Below are positions 55,172-63,853 of a stretch of 64,000 bases of DNA, one piece after another (position 1 is the stretch's first letter; every line of letters begins with the position of its first letter). The notes below the pieces were generated by a model, which worked only from the letters and a program-made list of their open reading frames with translations, made no database searches and was not told the origin of the DNA. Position numbers and translations under genes: made by a program. This DNA comes from Natrinema pellirubrum DSM 15624 (GTDB lineage: Archaea > Halobacteriota > Halobacteria > Halobacteriales > Natrialbaceae): NCBI RefSeq assembly GCF_000230735.2, contig NC_019962.1:1612001-1676000 (forward strand). The letters run 5' to 3'.

Positions 55172-55339
55172 TTACTCGAGCAGGTCGTCACCCCGGTCCG
55201 GCAACGGATCGGCGACGACGCCATCCTGCCGACCCAGCACGCGGGCGTGGGCGGCACAGACGTGCCGGTTCTCGTCCCACGGAACGTGTAACTCGACCGT
55301 CGCGGGCCGCTGGCAGTCGGGTTCGGTACAGTCCATCAT
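55172..55339 (-). CDS. small zinc-finger-like protein
   Basis: The 55-residue protein (ATG 55339, alternative ATG 55336) has CTEPDCQRPATVEL, with Cys5 and Cys10 spaced by four residues, and later HVCAAHARVL, with a third Cys and a His. This C-x4-C...C-x2-H layout is a plausible single zinc site. Haloarchaea carry many such micro-proteins, often regulators. It is convergent with gltX and precedes the DUF456 gene by 42 nt in the minus direction. Confidence 0.6.
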   Translation of the reverse strand: MMDCTEPDCQRPATVELHVPWDENRHVCAAHARVLGRQDGVVADPLPDRGDDLLE

Positions 55340-55380
55340 TCTCCGTGAACGATACCCACGACTTCAGTGTTTCCCGCGGA

Positions 55381-55866
55381 TCACAGCAGGAAGACCGCGA
55401 CGAGAAAGCCAAGCAAAATCGTGGCCGTCAACAGCACCTGGACTGCCGTCGATGCGAGGGTGCCGACGGTCGTGTAGAGCGCCGACCGGGCGCTGCCCTC
55501 GAGTTCCTCGCCGCGGACGAACTCGAGGACGAAGACGGTCCCGAAGAGGCCGGCCAGTAGCCCGACCGGGCCGGTGACGAGCATGAGGACGATGCCGACG
55601 ACGGCGGCGACGGCGGTCGTCAGCCACGACGCGCCGCCGGCTCGAGCGGCGATCGAGCCGCCGAAGAACTCGACGAGTGCCGTGACGACGGCGATGACGG
55701 CCAGGACGGCGACGGTGATGGCACTGATCTCCGCCGATCCGGACCCCCACCAGTAGACGCCGAGGCCGGCCAGCGAGAGGAGGCCGCTGGGCACCATCGG
55801 GACGGCCGCGCCGACGATCGCACCGGCGAGCAACGCGACGGCGACGACGAGGACCACATCGACCAT
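55381..55866 (-). CDS. DUF456-type membrane protein
   Basis: The 161-residue protein is almost wholly hydrophobic, with about five membrane helices and Gly-rich packing: VALLAGAIVGAAVPMVPSGLL, VLAVIAVVTALVEFF, AVVGIVLMLVTGPVGLLAG and VQVLLTATILLGFLVAVFLL. The Gly/Pro pattern AAVPMVPSGL and GPVGLLAGLFGTVFV match the DUF456 family, of unknown function. The start is ATG 55866; longer frames upstream cross the divergent SDR promoter. Confidence 0.75.
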   Translation of the reverse strand: MVDVVLVVAVALLAGAIVGAAVPMVPSGLLSLAGLGVYWWGSGSAEISAITVAVLAVIAVVTALVEFFGGSIAARAGGASWLTTAVAAVVGIVLMLVTGPVGLLAGLFGTVFVLEFVRGEELEGSARSALYTTVGTLASTAVQVLLTATILLGFLVAVFLL

Positions 55867-55943
55867 ACCAACGGCGACGAGGGACCACGGCAAATGCCTA
55901 CCGCCTTCAGTAGGGTTAGGTGCGAGGATCCGAACCTGTAGGT

Positions 55944-56684
55944 ATGACACAACAACGCGGTGCGATCGTCGTCGGCGCGTCCTCGGGGATCGGCGAGGCG
56001 CTTTCCCGACGGCTGGCGGCCGACGGCTACGAGATCGGACTTGCGGCCCGGCGGACCGAACGGATGCGACGGATCGGGAACGAACTACCGACCAAGGCCT
56101 ACGTCGCGACGATGGACGTTACCGCAGTCGAGGACGCCAGACAGGGCTTTTTCGACCTCGCGGCGGCGATGCCGTCGGTCGACCTCGTCGTCCTCAGCGC
56201 CGGGGTCGCGTCGGTCAACCGCGACCTCGAGTGGGAGCCCGAACGGCAGACGATCGACGTCAACGTCCGCGGGTTCACGGCGCTGGCGACGGCCGCGATG
56301 GAATACTTCGAGTCGACGCCGGACCACGCCAGCGAGTCGGACGGGCACCTCGTGGGGATCTCGTCCGTGGCGGCCCACATCGGTAACGACGACGCGCCGG
56401 CGTACAGCGCCTCCAAGGCCTACGTCTCGACGTATCTGGAAGGGCTTCGCTATCGGGAGGGCGATCGCGATACGGACGTGACGATCACGACCATCGAGCC
56501 GGGGTTCGTCGACACCAAGCTGTCGCTGGGCGGCTTCTGGGAGTGTTCGCCCGAGACGGCGGCCGCACAGATCGCTCGAGCGATCGAGAAAAAGCGAAAA
56601 CACGCCTACGTCACGCGGCGCTGGCGGGCCATCGCGTGGCTCGTTGATCTCCTTCCCGAGCGGCTGCGTCGACGGCTGTTTTGA
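55944..56684 (+). CDS. short-chain dehydrogenase/reductase
   Basis: The 246-residue SDR has the cofactor motif GASSGIGEAL near the N-terminus, VLSAGVAS, and the catalytic Ser-Tyr-Lys set in ISSVAAH and YSASKAY. A basic residue pair after the second strand (AARRTERM) favours NADP. The C-terminus is Arg-rich with a hydrophobic turn (AIAWLVDLLPERL), as in SDRs that touch the membrane. The substrate is unknown. Confidence 0.88.
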   Translation: MTQQRGAIVVGASSGIGEALSRRLAADGYEIGLAARRTERMRRIGNELPTKAYVATMDVTAVEDARQGFFDLAAAMPSVDLVVLSAGVASVNRDLEWEPERQTIDVNVRGFTALATAAMEYFESTPDHASESDGHLVGISSVAAHIGNDDAPAYSASKAYVSTYLEGLRYREGDRDTDVTITTIEPGFVDTKLSLGGFWECSPETAAAQIARAIEKKRKHAYVTRRWRAIAWLVDLLPERLRRRLF

Positions 56685-56731
56685 GGGTGCGTGCCGGGGA
56701 CGGCGTCTCGGAGAGCGGAATCATGCCGGAC

Positions 56732-56738
56732 ATCTATA
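56732..56738 (+). promoter_or_regulatory. TATA box of the HalOD1 gene
   Basis: ATCTATA is about 29 nt before ATG 56764, matching a leaderless start. Confidence 0.45.
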
Positions 56739-56763
56739 CTGGGGGTTCCCGTTGGCAGGGACG

Positions 56764-57036
56764 ATGACGGATCAGACCGAGAGTGAGATCGTTCACCGGA
56801 CGCTCGACCCCGACGGCGAGAACCCGACGGTACAGATCATCGAGGCGATCATGGATCTCGAGGGCGTCGATTCCACCAACCTCCCGACGATATACGACTG
56901 CGTTGACGGGATGCTCAACGAACTCTTTTCGAATCCGCCGTCGCCGGAGGCCCAGATGGAAGTCGAGTTCAGCTATCACCGGTACCGGATCACGGTCGAA
57001 CAGAACGGGGAAGCGAAGTTCGTGAAAACAGGGTGA
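56764..57036 (+). CDS. HalOD1 output-domain protein
   Basis: The 90-residue protein consists of the haloarchaeal output domain HalOD1: TVQIIEAIMDLEGVDSTNLPTI, YDCVDGMLNELF, MEVEFSYHRYRITVEQNG. In larger proteins this domain follows PAS or receiver domains; here it stands alone. It is a presumed signalling output of unknown partner. The gene is single, between the SDR and tmcA. Confidence 0.78.
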   Translation: MTDQTESEIVHRTLDPDGENPTVQIIEAIMDLEGVDSTNLPTIYDCVDGMLNELFSNPPSPEAQMEVEFSYHRYRITVEQNGEAKFVKTG

Positions 57037-57067
57037 GGGACGGCCCGCCGTTCGCGGTACTGCGGGC

Positions 57068-59335
57068 TCACTCGTCGGCGAACCGCTCCCGAACCGCGAG
57101 CGCCGCCGCGGTCCCGTAGCGATCGACCAGCGGGCAGAACGCGTCGCCCAGTGCGCGCATGCACTGGCCGGTAGAGTGGTACTCGAGGCGGTCGGCAACG
57201 GTCTCCCAGTCCCGAACTTGGAGGGCTCGCAGGACGAGCAGCCGCTCCTCGCGGGCGGTCAGGTCGACGCCGTCGGGGTCGTCGACGAGGTATCGGACGA
57301 CGAGATCGCGGAAGGGACCGGGGTCGACGTCGAACAGGCCCGGCCCGTAGGCGGCCCCGGCGACGACCCGCCACTCGTGATCGGACAACTCGAGCGGTGG
57401 CGCGGCTTCGGCGTCGACGCTCCGGAGGACGGCACGGGCCACGTCGGGCTCGAGGTCGGTGAGCGAGTCCGAACAGCAGGCCCCGAATCGGCCGGCAAAC
57501 CACTCGGCGTGGCGGTCGTGGAGCCGCCGGCCCGCGTCCGTCGTCGGCGCGAGCATGAGTGCGGAGTATTCGCCGCTCGAATCATTACGGGTCGTCGAGA
57601 CGTGGACAGTCCGATAGCCGTTCGCCCGCCAGAACGCGAGCAGGCCAGGGGTCGCGCCGAAGCCGGTCCCGAGCCAGTCGATCGAATCCGCGCCGTCGCC
57701 GAACTCCTCGCGAACGCGCTCGAGCAGCGCCGAACCCAGCCCCCGCGAGCGGGCCGCGTGGTGGGTCGCGATGCGGACGACCCGCAGGCCCGCGGGCTCG
57801 CCGGCGGCCTCGTCACGCACCTGACTGGTCAGCACGTCCGGCAGCATGTTGCCCCGGATCCGGCCGCCCTCGTACATCATCGCGCGGCGCTCGGGCGCCA
57901 GGTTCCCCTCCCGGGCGAGCAAGGCGACGCTGACGACGTGGCCGTCCTGTACCAACGCGCGGGCCTCGAGGTTGGGGGCGTCGAGCAGGCGCGCGAGGTC
58001 GTTGGGTTCGGTCCGGTAGTGGGCGAGGACGAGCAGGCCGAAGGCCTCCCGGAGCAGGCGCTCGTCCGCGAGGAGGGTGTCGGGCTCGAGCCGCCGGTAC
58101 TCGACCGAGTCGGGGTCGGCGTCGGCGACCAGCGGCTCGACCGGGGGCCGGGCGTCGAGCAGCAACGCGCGGAAGGCCCACACCTCGACGGGATCGCCCC
58201 CGGCGTACCGGATCGGCTCGACGAGCCGGCAGTCGGTCACCTCGTGGTTACTCTCGGCCAGCCGGTCCCGGAACCGGACCGAGAACCCCCGGCCGGCTCC
58301 CTCGTAACCGTGGATCGTCGTCGCGAACGCGACCCGGTCCGCGGTCAGCAGGGACTCGAGGGTCGCAACGGGAAGCGCAGCGGCCTCGTCGACGAGGACG
58401 ATATCGGCCGTTTCGGTCGTTTCCGCCGCGGCCGTCGGCTCGCGGAACCGGACCGAGCCGCCCGCGCTCGTCTCGATCCGGCGGGACTCGACCGTCGCGT
58501 CGTCGTCGAGCGTCCGGCAGAGTTCGCCCGCTCGATCGAACAGTTCCGCCGCGTTTCGGGCCGCCGGGGCGGTCACGAGGACGTCCTCGCCGGCGGTGGC
58601 GAACGCGCCCGCGGCGATCCCCGCCGCGCTGGACTTGCCCCGTCCTCGGTCGGCCTCGAGGACGACGGCCCGATCGGGCTCGGATAGCGCCTCGAGGGCG
58701 GCGACGGCGTCGGCCTGATCGTCCGTTAGGCAGGCCTCGTAGGCGGCCATCGGGAACCGTCGATCCGGCGGCGGCGCGGGATCGGCCGTCGCCAGCCGCG
58801 GGGCTGGGTGGGTCAGGCCGTCGGCCTCGATCCGTCCTGACTCGAGGTCGACGATGGCGATGCCGCGGTGTGCCCGCAATGTCTCGACGAGCCGTCGTCG
58901 GAAGCGGCCGGAGACATCGTCCAGTTCGAACGGCGGGACGGCAAGCGATTCGTCGAACCCGTCACGGCGGTCCGGCCACGCCTCGAGCGGCGGCACGAGC
59001 AAGACGAGGAGGCCGCCGCCGTCGACCGCACCGGCGACTTTCCCGACGGCGTTGGGCCGGAGTTCCGCGTGAGCGTCGACGGCGATCACCTCTCGCGTCG
59101 TTCCCAGCAATTCGCTCGCGTTGGCCTGGGGCAACTGTTCGCAGCGAAGTCGGTCGTCGGGCCCGACCAGCGTCGTCGACGTAATCGGGACCGACAGGGT
59201 ATCGAGGACCGACTCGAGACGATCGTACCCGCGCTCTCGGTCTCCCGCAAGGACCAACGCCCGCCGTTCGGTGGCGCGCTCGGCTTCCGCGCGGAGTGTT
59301 CGCGCGAGTGTAACGACGTCCGCGTCCGCGTTCAT
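57068..59335 (-). CDS. tmcA: tRNA(Met) cytidine acetyltransferase TmcA
   Basis: TmcA adds N4-acetylcytidine to RNA, using ATP and acetyl-CoA; in archaea it can modify many tRNA and rRNA positions. The 755 residues contain an N-terminal domain, an ATPase/helicase module with Walker A ADRGRGKSSA and Walker B VLVDEAAALP, and a GNAT domain with VVRIATHHAARSRGLGSALL near residue 520 and the family FWRANGYRTVHVS. A C-terminal tail binds tRNA. A minus-strand TATA-like AATTATACC lies 26 nt upstream of the ATG. Confidence 0.95.
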   Translation of the reverse strand: MNADADVVTLARTLRAEAERATERRALVLAGDRERGYDRLESVLDTLSVPITSTTLVGPDDRLRCEQLPQANASELLGTTREVIAVDAHAELRPNAVGKVAGAVDGGGLLVLLVPPLEAWPDRRDGFDESLAVPPFELDDVSGRFRRRLVETLRAHRGIAIVDLESGRIEADGLTHPAPRLATADPAPPPDRRFPMAAYEACLTDDQADAVAALEALSEPDRAVVLEADRGRGKSSAAGIAAGAFATAGEDVLVTAPAARNAAELFDRAGELCRTLDDDATVESRRIETSAGGSVRFREPTAAAETTETADIVLVDEAAALPVATLESLLTADRVAFATTIHGYEGAGRGFSVRFRDRLAESNHEVTDCRLVEPIRYAGGDPVEVWAFRALLLDARPPVEPLVADADPDSVEYRRLEPDTLLADERLLREAFGLLVLAHYRTEPNDLARLLDAPNLEARALVQDGHVVSVALLAREGNLAPERRAMMYEGGRIRGNMLPDVLTSQVRDEAAGEPAGLRVVRIATHHAARSRGLGSALLERVREEFGDGADSIDWLGTGFGATPGLLAFWRANGYRTVHVSTTRNDSSGEYSALMLAPTTDAGRRLHDRHAEWFAGRFGACCSDSLTDLEPDVARAVLRSVDAEAAPPLELSDHEWRVVAGAAYGPGLFDVDPGPFRDLVVRYLVDDPDGVDLTAREERLLVLRALQVRDWETVADRLEYHSTGQCMRALGDAFCPLVDRYGTAAALAVRERFADE

Positions 59336-59666
59336 ACGCCCGCTTCGTGTGTGCCGGTATAATTATTCACTCATGCGCGAACGCCGTCGTCGAGGGCACC
59401 GTCGACCATCGCGACTCCGTGTCCCGCCTCGAGGATCGATTCGGCGACTCTCGCCGTCTCCGTCCGTCGAATCGCGTCCGATTGGGATGGCAATTTCCGA
59501 AAACTCATAACTTGTTCATCATTTCCACGCTATGAGAACTGCTGTACGCTTTCAATACTAATCGTGTCAAATCCCCAAGTGTGGTTGTACATGTACGACA
59601 GGACGGATTCGAACCGGTCACGCCGGCGAAACGGAATGTCGATCGGAAACACGGAGGGAAGATCAG
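59336..59666 (+). other. divergent promoter region between tmcA and ohyA
   Basis: The region holds the tmcA TATA box (near 59358-59366) and AT-rich stretches at about 59500-59560. Near 59594 the words GGATTCGAACC resemble the T-arm of a tRNA on the minus strand, but no cloverleaf surrounds them. No gene is supported here. Confidence 0.35.
59653..59658 (+). promoter_or_regulatory. Shine-Dalgarno site of oleate hydratase
   Basis: GGAGGG ends 8 nt before ATG 59667. A strong ribosome site implies a leadered mRNA, unlike most genes here. Confidence 0.6.
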
Positions 59667-61265
59667 ATGAGTAACGAACAACCCCAGCGACAGGACGGAT
59701 CGGACCGGGAGGCGTACTTCGTCGGCGGGGGGATCGCATCCCTCGCCGGAGCCGCGTTCCTCGTCCGTGACAGCGAACTGCCGGGCGAGAACGTCCACGT
59801 CCTCGAGAAACTGGACGTGATGGGCGGGGCACTCGACGGAGCCGGCTCGCCCGAGGAAGGGTACGTCATTCGGGGCGGCCGGATGCTCAACTTCCCGACG
59901 TACGAGTGTACGTGGGACCTGCTCGAGACGATTCCGTCGCTCGAGGACCGCGAGCGATCGGTCAAAGACGTCATGGACGAGTTCAACGAGGAACACCAGA
60001 CGTACGCCGTCGCCCGGTTGGTGGGTGACGAGCAGGAAGTCCTCGACGTCTCGTCGTACGGGTTCGAGATGGAGCATCGGCTCTCTTTGCTTCAACTGGT
60101 CCTGACGCCCGAGGAGCAACTCGGCGACACGCGGATCGAAGAGTGGTTTTCCGATTCCTTTTTCGAGACGACGTTCTGGTACATCTGGGCGACGACGTTT
60201 GCCTTCCAGCCCTGGCACAGCGTCGCGGAGATGCGCCGATACATGCACCGCTTCATGCACGAGTTCCCCCGGTTGAACACCATGGAGGGGATCCACCGGA
60301 CCAAGTACAACCAGTACGACTCGATGGTCCGCCCGATTCGGCGGTGGCTGGAAGACCACGGCGTCGAGTTCCGGGGCGGCTGTGAAGTGACGGACATGGA
60401 TATCGTGCCCGGTCGGGACGGCAAGACCGTCGAACGGATCCACTACGAGGCCGACGGCGTAGCCGAGACGATCGACGTCGAGCCGACGGATCTCGTCTTC
60501 GTGACCAACGGCTCGATGACCGACGGCTCGGATCTCGGATCGATGACCGAAGCGCCCGACCTGAACACGACGGGGGCGTCCTTCGAACTGTGGAAGAACA
60601 TCGCCGAGGACAACCCCGAGTTCGGGACGCCGTCGGCGTTTACCGACCACGTCCAGGAGACGAAGTGGCCGTCCTACACCGTCACGCTCGACGAGCCGGA
60701 CCTGCTCGAACACATCGTCGAGGTCACGGGCGAAGCGCCCGGGAACGGATTGATCACGTTCACCGAGTCGAACTGGTTGATGTCCATCGTCGTCGCCGCC
60801 CAGCCCCACTTCGCGAACCAGCCCGACGACGTGAAGGTCTTCTGGGGGTACGGCCTGTTCCCCGAAGAGGAGGGGAACTACGTCGAGAAGAAGATGGGGA
60901 ACTGCACCGGCGAAGAGATCCTCGAGGAACTGTGCTACCACCTCGGCTATCTCGATGAACTCCCGTCGGTCCTCGAGGACGCGAACTGTATCCCCTGTAA
61001 TATGCCGTTTATCACGAGTCACTTCATGCCGCGGACGCCCGGCGATCGGCCGGACGTCGTCCCACCGGGATCGAACAACCTCGCGTTCATCGGCCAGTTC
61101 GCGGAGCAACCCCGGGACGTGGTGTTCACCGTCGAGTATTCGGTACGGTCCGCGATGCGGGCCGTCTACGACCAACTCGACGTGGATCGGGAGGTGCCCC
61201 CGGTAAGTACGCACCAGTACGAACCCGAGGTTCTCGTCGACGCCGCGAAAGCGGCGTTCAGATAG
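59667..61265 (+). CDS. ohyA: oleate hydratase
   Basis: This FAD protein adds water to the 9,10 double bond of oleic acid, giving 10-hydroxystearate. The 532 residues include the nucleotide fold YFVGGGIASLAGAAFL, EKLDVMGGALDGAG, RGGRMLNFPTYECTWDLL (catalytic Tyr/Glu area), and the family TTFAFQPWHSVAEMRRYMHRF in pieces. Archaea do not build their lipids from fatty acids, so the substrate would come from outside. It stands alone with a strong ribosome site. Confidence 0.92.
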   Translation: MSNEQPQRQDGSDREAYFVGGGIASLAGAAFLVRDSELPGENVHVLEKLDVMGGALDGAGSPEEGYVIRGGRMLNFPTYECTWDLLETIPSLEDRERSVKDVMDEFNEEHQTYAVARLVGDEQEVLDVSSYGFEMEHRLSLLQLVLTPEEQLGDTRIEEWFSDSFFETTFWYIWATTFAFQPWHSVAEMRRYMHRFMHEFPRLNTMEGIHRTKYNQYDSMVRPIRRWLEDHGVEFRGGCEVTDMDIVPGRDGKTVERIHYEADGVAETIDVEPTDLVFVTNGSMTDGSDLGSMTEAPDLNTTGASFELWKNIAEDNPEFGTPSAFTDHVQETKWPSYTVTLDEPDLLEHIVEVTGEAPGNGLITFTESNWLMSIVVAAQPHFANQPDDVKVFWGYGLFPEEEGNYVEKKMGNCTGEEILEELCYHLGYLDELPSVLEDANCIPCNMPFITSHFMPRTPGDRPDVVPPGSNNLAFIGQFAEQPRDVVFTVEYSVRSAMRAVYDQLDVDREVPPVSTHQYEPEVLVDAAKAAFR

Positions 61266-61573
61266 TCCCGATACCGGAGTACTCACCGGCGGTGTGGGAA
61301 CCCACTGCCGGCCGGGAGAACACGCCCGTTCAATTCTGTCATTTTTCGCACCCGATGGCGATCCGAACCGATCTCGTCCGTGCGGAGGTGTCTCACTTCG
61401 CCATCCGTTTGAACACGCTTTTAAGGGGGGCAACGCTATTCGAGTGTACACCCTACGCGGGGTTGATGATGCTCCTAGCTTCACAGGACTTCCGCCGGGA
61501 TCGGCCCGGCACGGGTACCCAGTGCCCGGACGGCAGGGGAGCGCGAGCCCACGTGTAGGAGAGGTGAACAACC
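61266..61573 (+). promoter_or_regulatory. long structured leader of the L7Ae operon
   Basis: A TATA box CTTTTAAG at 61418-61425 implies a start near 61448, giving a leader of about 125 nt before ATG 61574, unusual in an organism with mostly leaderless mRNAs. A hairpin CCGG-CAC-GGG / CCC-GTG-CCGG occupies 61506-61529 (one bulge). TGATGA, a box-C-like word, is at about 61463. GGAGAGG precedes the start codon. Upstream of the TATA box, 61266-61417 shows nothing coding. Confidence 0.45.
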
Positions 61574-61936
61574 ATGTCAGTCTACGTCAACACCGACATC
61601 CCAGCCGACCTCGCCGACGACGCCCTTGAGGCGCTCGAGGTCGCACGAGACACCGGACGCGTAAAGAAAGGAACGAACGAAACCACGAAGGCCATCGAGC
61701 GCGGCAACGCCGATCTGGTCTACGTCGCCGAAGACGTCTCCCCCGAGGAGATCGTCATGCACCTGCCCGACCTCGCCGAGGAGAAGGGCATCCCCGTCGT
61801 CTTCATCGAGACCCAAGACGACGTCGGCCACGCCGCCGGCCTCGAGGTCGGCTCGGCCGCTGCGGCGATCGTCGACGCCGGCGAGGCAGAAGACGACGTC
61901 GAGGACATCGCCGACAAGGTCGAGGACCTCGACTGA
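61574..61936 (+). CDS. rpl7ae: 50S ribosomal protein L7Ae
   Basis: L7Ae binds kink-turns in rRNA, in box C/D and H/ACA guide RNAs and in RNase P RNA. The 120 residues show the RNA-binding helix [18 protein letters not shown], then [18 protein letters not shown] and the C-terminal hydrophobic loop [20 protein letters not shown]. The acidic tail is a halophile trait. It heads the L7Ae-S28e-L24e-Ndk operon. In other archaea L7Ae can repress its own mRNA; here a long leader would allow that. Confidence 0.97.
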   Translation: MSVYVNTDIPADLADDALEALEVARDTGRVKKGTNETTKAIERGNADLVYVAEDVSPEEIVMHLPDLAEEKGIPVVFIETQDDVGHAAGLEVGSAAAAIVDAGEAEDDVEDIADKVEDLD

Positions 61937-61947
61937 GGTGACCAAAG

Positions 61948-62172
61948 ATGAGTGCTGAAGAGGAAGAAAGCGGCTCCACGCCCGCCGAGGTCATCGAGAT
62001 CGTCGGCAAGACCGGCATGCACGGCGAAGCCATGCAGGTCAAATGCCGAATCAAGGAGGGCGAGAATCAGGGACGCATCATCACCCGTAACTGCCTCGGG
62101 CCGGTCCGCGAAGGGGACGTACTCCAACTTCGCGAGACCGCCCGCGAGGCCGACTCCATCGGGGGACAATAA
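61948..62172 (+). CDS. rps28e: 30S ribosomal protein S28e
   Basis: This archaeal/eukaryotic small-subunit protein near the mRNA exit has 74 residues, with the OB-type core [20 protein letters not shown] and the conserved end [18 protein letters not shown]. It is extended at the N-terminus by an acidic stretch. It lies 11 nt after L7Ae and its stop overlaps the L24e ATG (TAATG). Confidence 0.97.
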   Translation: MSAEEEESGSTPAEVIEIVGKTGMHGEAMQVKCRIKEGENQGRIITRNCLGPVREGDVLQLRETAREADSIGGQ

Positions 62173-62522
62173 TGGTCGAGAAACGAACCTGCGACTACAC
62201 GGGCGAAGAGATCGAACCCGGTACGGGCATCATGTACGTCAAAAACGACGGCTCCGTACTCCACTTCGTCGACTCCAAGGCGGAGAAAAACTACAAGCTC
62301 GGGCGCGAACCCCGAGACCTGGAGTGGACCGAAGAGGGTCGTCGCGGCAAGGGTCCCGCGCAGGACGAGACGCCTGCCGACGAGACCGACGAGGACGAGG
62401 ACCTCGAGACGGACGCCGACGACGAGGAAGACGCGCCCGCCGGTGACGACGCGGTCGACGAGACCGAGGAAGCGGAGGCCGACGAGGCCGAAGACGCCGA
62501 AACCGAGGCCGAGGAAGCATGA
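62172..62522 (+). CDS. rpl24e: 50S ribosomal protein L24e with degenerate zinc site
   Basis: This archaeal large-subunit protein normally carries four zinc-binding cysteines (CxxC...CxxxC). Here the core reads [15 protein letters not shown] and later [17 protein letters not shown], so only the first Cys remains; the other three are Thr, Val and Ala. The fold around IEPGTG and PRDLEWT is otherwise kept. The 116 residues include an Asp/Glu-rich tail of about 55 residues, far longer than in other archaea. It overlaps ndk by 4 nt. Confidence 0.94.
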   Translation: MVEKRTCDYTGEEIEPGTGIMYVKNDGSVLHFVDSKAEKNYKLGREPRDLEWTEEGRRGKGPAQDETPADETDEDEDLETDADDEEDAPAGDDAVDETEEAEADEAEDAETEAEEA

Positions 62523-62983
62523 CCGATCACGAGCGAACCTTCGTGATGGTCAAGCCCGACGCCTTCGCGCGCGGACTCGTGGGCGAGGTCGTCTCCCGAC
62601 TCGAGGACCGCGGGCTCAAGCTCGTCGGCATCAAAGTCGAGAACATGCCCCGCGAACGGGCTGAAGAACACTACGGTGAACACGAGGACAAGCCGTTCTA
62701 CGACGACCTCGTGGACTTCATCACCTCGGGACCGGTCGTCCCGATGGTCTGGGAGGGCCAGGACGCGACCCGACAGGTCCGCCAGATGATCGGCGAGACC
62801 GACCCGCTCGAGGCCGAACCCGGAACGATCCGGGGCGACTACGCGCTCGACCTCGGTCGGAACGTCGTTCACGCCGCCGACCACGAGGACGAGGGTGCGA
62901 ACGAACGCGAGATCGCGATCCACTTCGACGAGGACGAGCTGATCGACTACGATCAGCACGACGCCGAGTGGCTCTACGAGTAA
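62519..62983 (+). CDS. ndk: nucleoside diphosphate kinase
   Basis: Ndk passes phosphate among nucleoside di- and triphosphates. The 154 residues include [20 protein letters not shown], the substrate loop and the catalytic His in [13 protein letters not shown], where the usual HGSD reads HAAD. The hexamer contact region is typical. It ends the L7Ae operon and is followed by a hairpin-plus-T terminator. Confidence 0.97.
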   Translation: MTDHERTFVMVKPDAFARGLVGEVVSRLEDRGLKLVGIKVENMPRERAEEHYGEHEDKPFYDDLVDFITSGPVVPMVWEGQDATRQVRQMIGETDPLEAEPGTIRGDYALDLGRNVVHAADHEDEGANEREIAIHFDEDELIDYDQHDAEWLYE

Positions 62984-63000
62984 CGCATTCCGGATCGAAC

Positions 63001-63021
63001 GGCGGCTTCACCGCCGGTTTT
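63001..63021 (+). terminator. hairpin and T-run terminator after ndk
   Basis: GGCGG-CTTCA-CCGCC followed by GGTTTT lies 18 nt after the ndk stop, resembling an intrinsic terminator for the ribosomal-protein operon. Confidence 0.6.
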
Positions 63022-63065
63022 GGCTGTCGCTAGTATCAGTTACGGCGAGCTGAGACGTTGGCATA

Positions 63066-63073
63066 CATATATT
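63066..63073 (+). promoter_or_regulatory. TATA box of the winged-helix gene
   Basis: CATATATT gives a predicted start near 63097, where an in-frame GTG occurs. The gene could therefore be leaderless from GTG 63097, or leadered from ATG 63160. Confidence 0.5.
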
Positions 63074-63159
63074 TTCAGACAGACGTAAAGTCTAATGTGG
63101 CGGCCGAAGTAGACGCCCGTGGTGGTTTCGAATGGGAACAGACGGTAGGTGGTTCGTGG

Positions 63160-63567
63160 ATGCGTGAACGGGAGGGTGTATCGAGCTTGCAGGCCGACGC
63201 GATGCCGTCGCTGGACCTCGTTTTCGATCTCCTCTCGAACAGACGACGGCGCTACGCGCTATACTACCTCAATCAGCAATCCGATGGCGTCGCGACGGTC
63301 ACAGCCCTGGCACAGAACGTCGTCGCGTTCGAGCGGATCGCCGCCAAGGACGCCGACCGCGATTCGGCGCGGTCGCCACCCGACCGGGACGCGGACCCCG
63401 CCGACGAACGGGAAACCGTTCGGGTGGAACTCCGACACGTCCACCTCCCGAAACTCGAGGATGCCGGTGTTCTCGAACACGACCGGCGAAGCGAGACGGT
63501 GCGGTACTGGGGACAGCCGTCGCTCGAGGAGTGGCTCGAGCATGCACATCACAAGGAGATGTCGTAG
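63160..63567 (+). CDS. winged-helix regulator (DUF7344-like)
   Basis: The 135-residue protein (from ATG 63160) has the DUF7344-type winged helix: LDLVFDLLSNRRRRYALYYLNQQ, TVTALAQNVVAFERI, VELRHVHLPKLEDAGVLEHD, then RSETVRYWG. The loop in the middle is Asp/Arg-rich. It is a presumed DNA-binding regulator of unknown targets. An in-frame GTG at 63097 sits 26-27 nt after a TATA box and may be the true start. It resembles the HTH gene at 37997-38413. Confidence 0.72.
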   Translation: MREREGVSSLQADAMPSLDLVFDLLSNRRRRYALYYLNQQSDGVATVTALAQNVVAFERIAAKDADRDSARSPPDRDADPADERETVRVELRHVHLPKLEDAGVLEHDRRSETVRYWGQPSLEEWLEHAHHKEMS

Positions 63568-63853
63568 ACCGTCGGTCACGGACCGCGAACGCGGAGCCGG
63601 CGGTGGGCGGTCGGGTTGGGGTCGCTGATTCGGTTTGCTGTCCCGAGCCCGGTGGGACCACAGGCCAGTCGCGGTCCCACCGGCAACGACGGACCGGAGA
63701 CGGTCTGAAAGGTTTAAGTCCGAGTCCGTAGTGGTTCCGGTGACGTATCGGGAAATCGCCAGCGGGAGCGGCGATACTTTATGGCGTGTGATATCGTCTC
63801 TCTCCTCAAAACTTAACAGGCGAGAAACCGATACGATTCATGAGGTGTATACT

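Noticed and set aside
53482..55257. Minus-strand frame of 591 codons opposite gltX
   Set aside because: It is the antisense shadow of a strongly conserved synthetase, rich in Val/Arg/Gly/Asp with no motif.
59585..59610. T-arm-like words GGATTCGAACC on the minus strand, suggesting a tRNA or an integration-site remnant
   Set aside because: The T stem does not pair and no anticodon or acceptor stem surrounds it. No integrase is nearby.
61446..61573. Box C/D RNA suggested by TGATGA in the L7Ae leader
   Set aside because: No box D (CTGA) or second C'/D' pair is present at a suitable distance, so only a structured leader is claimed.
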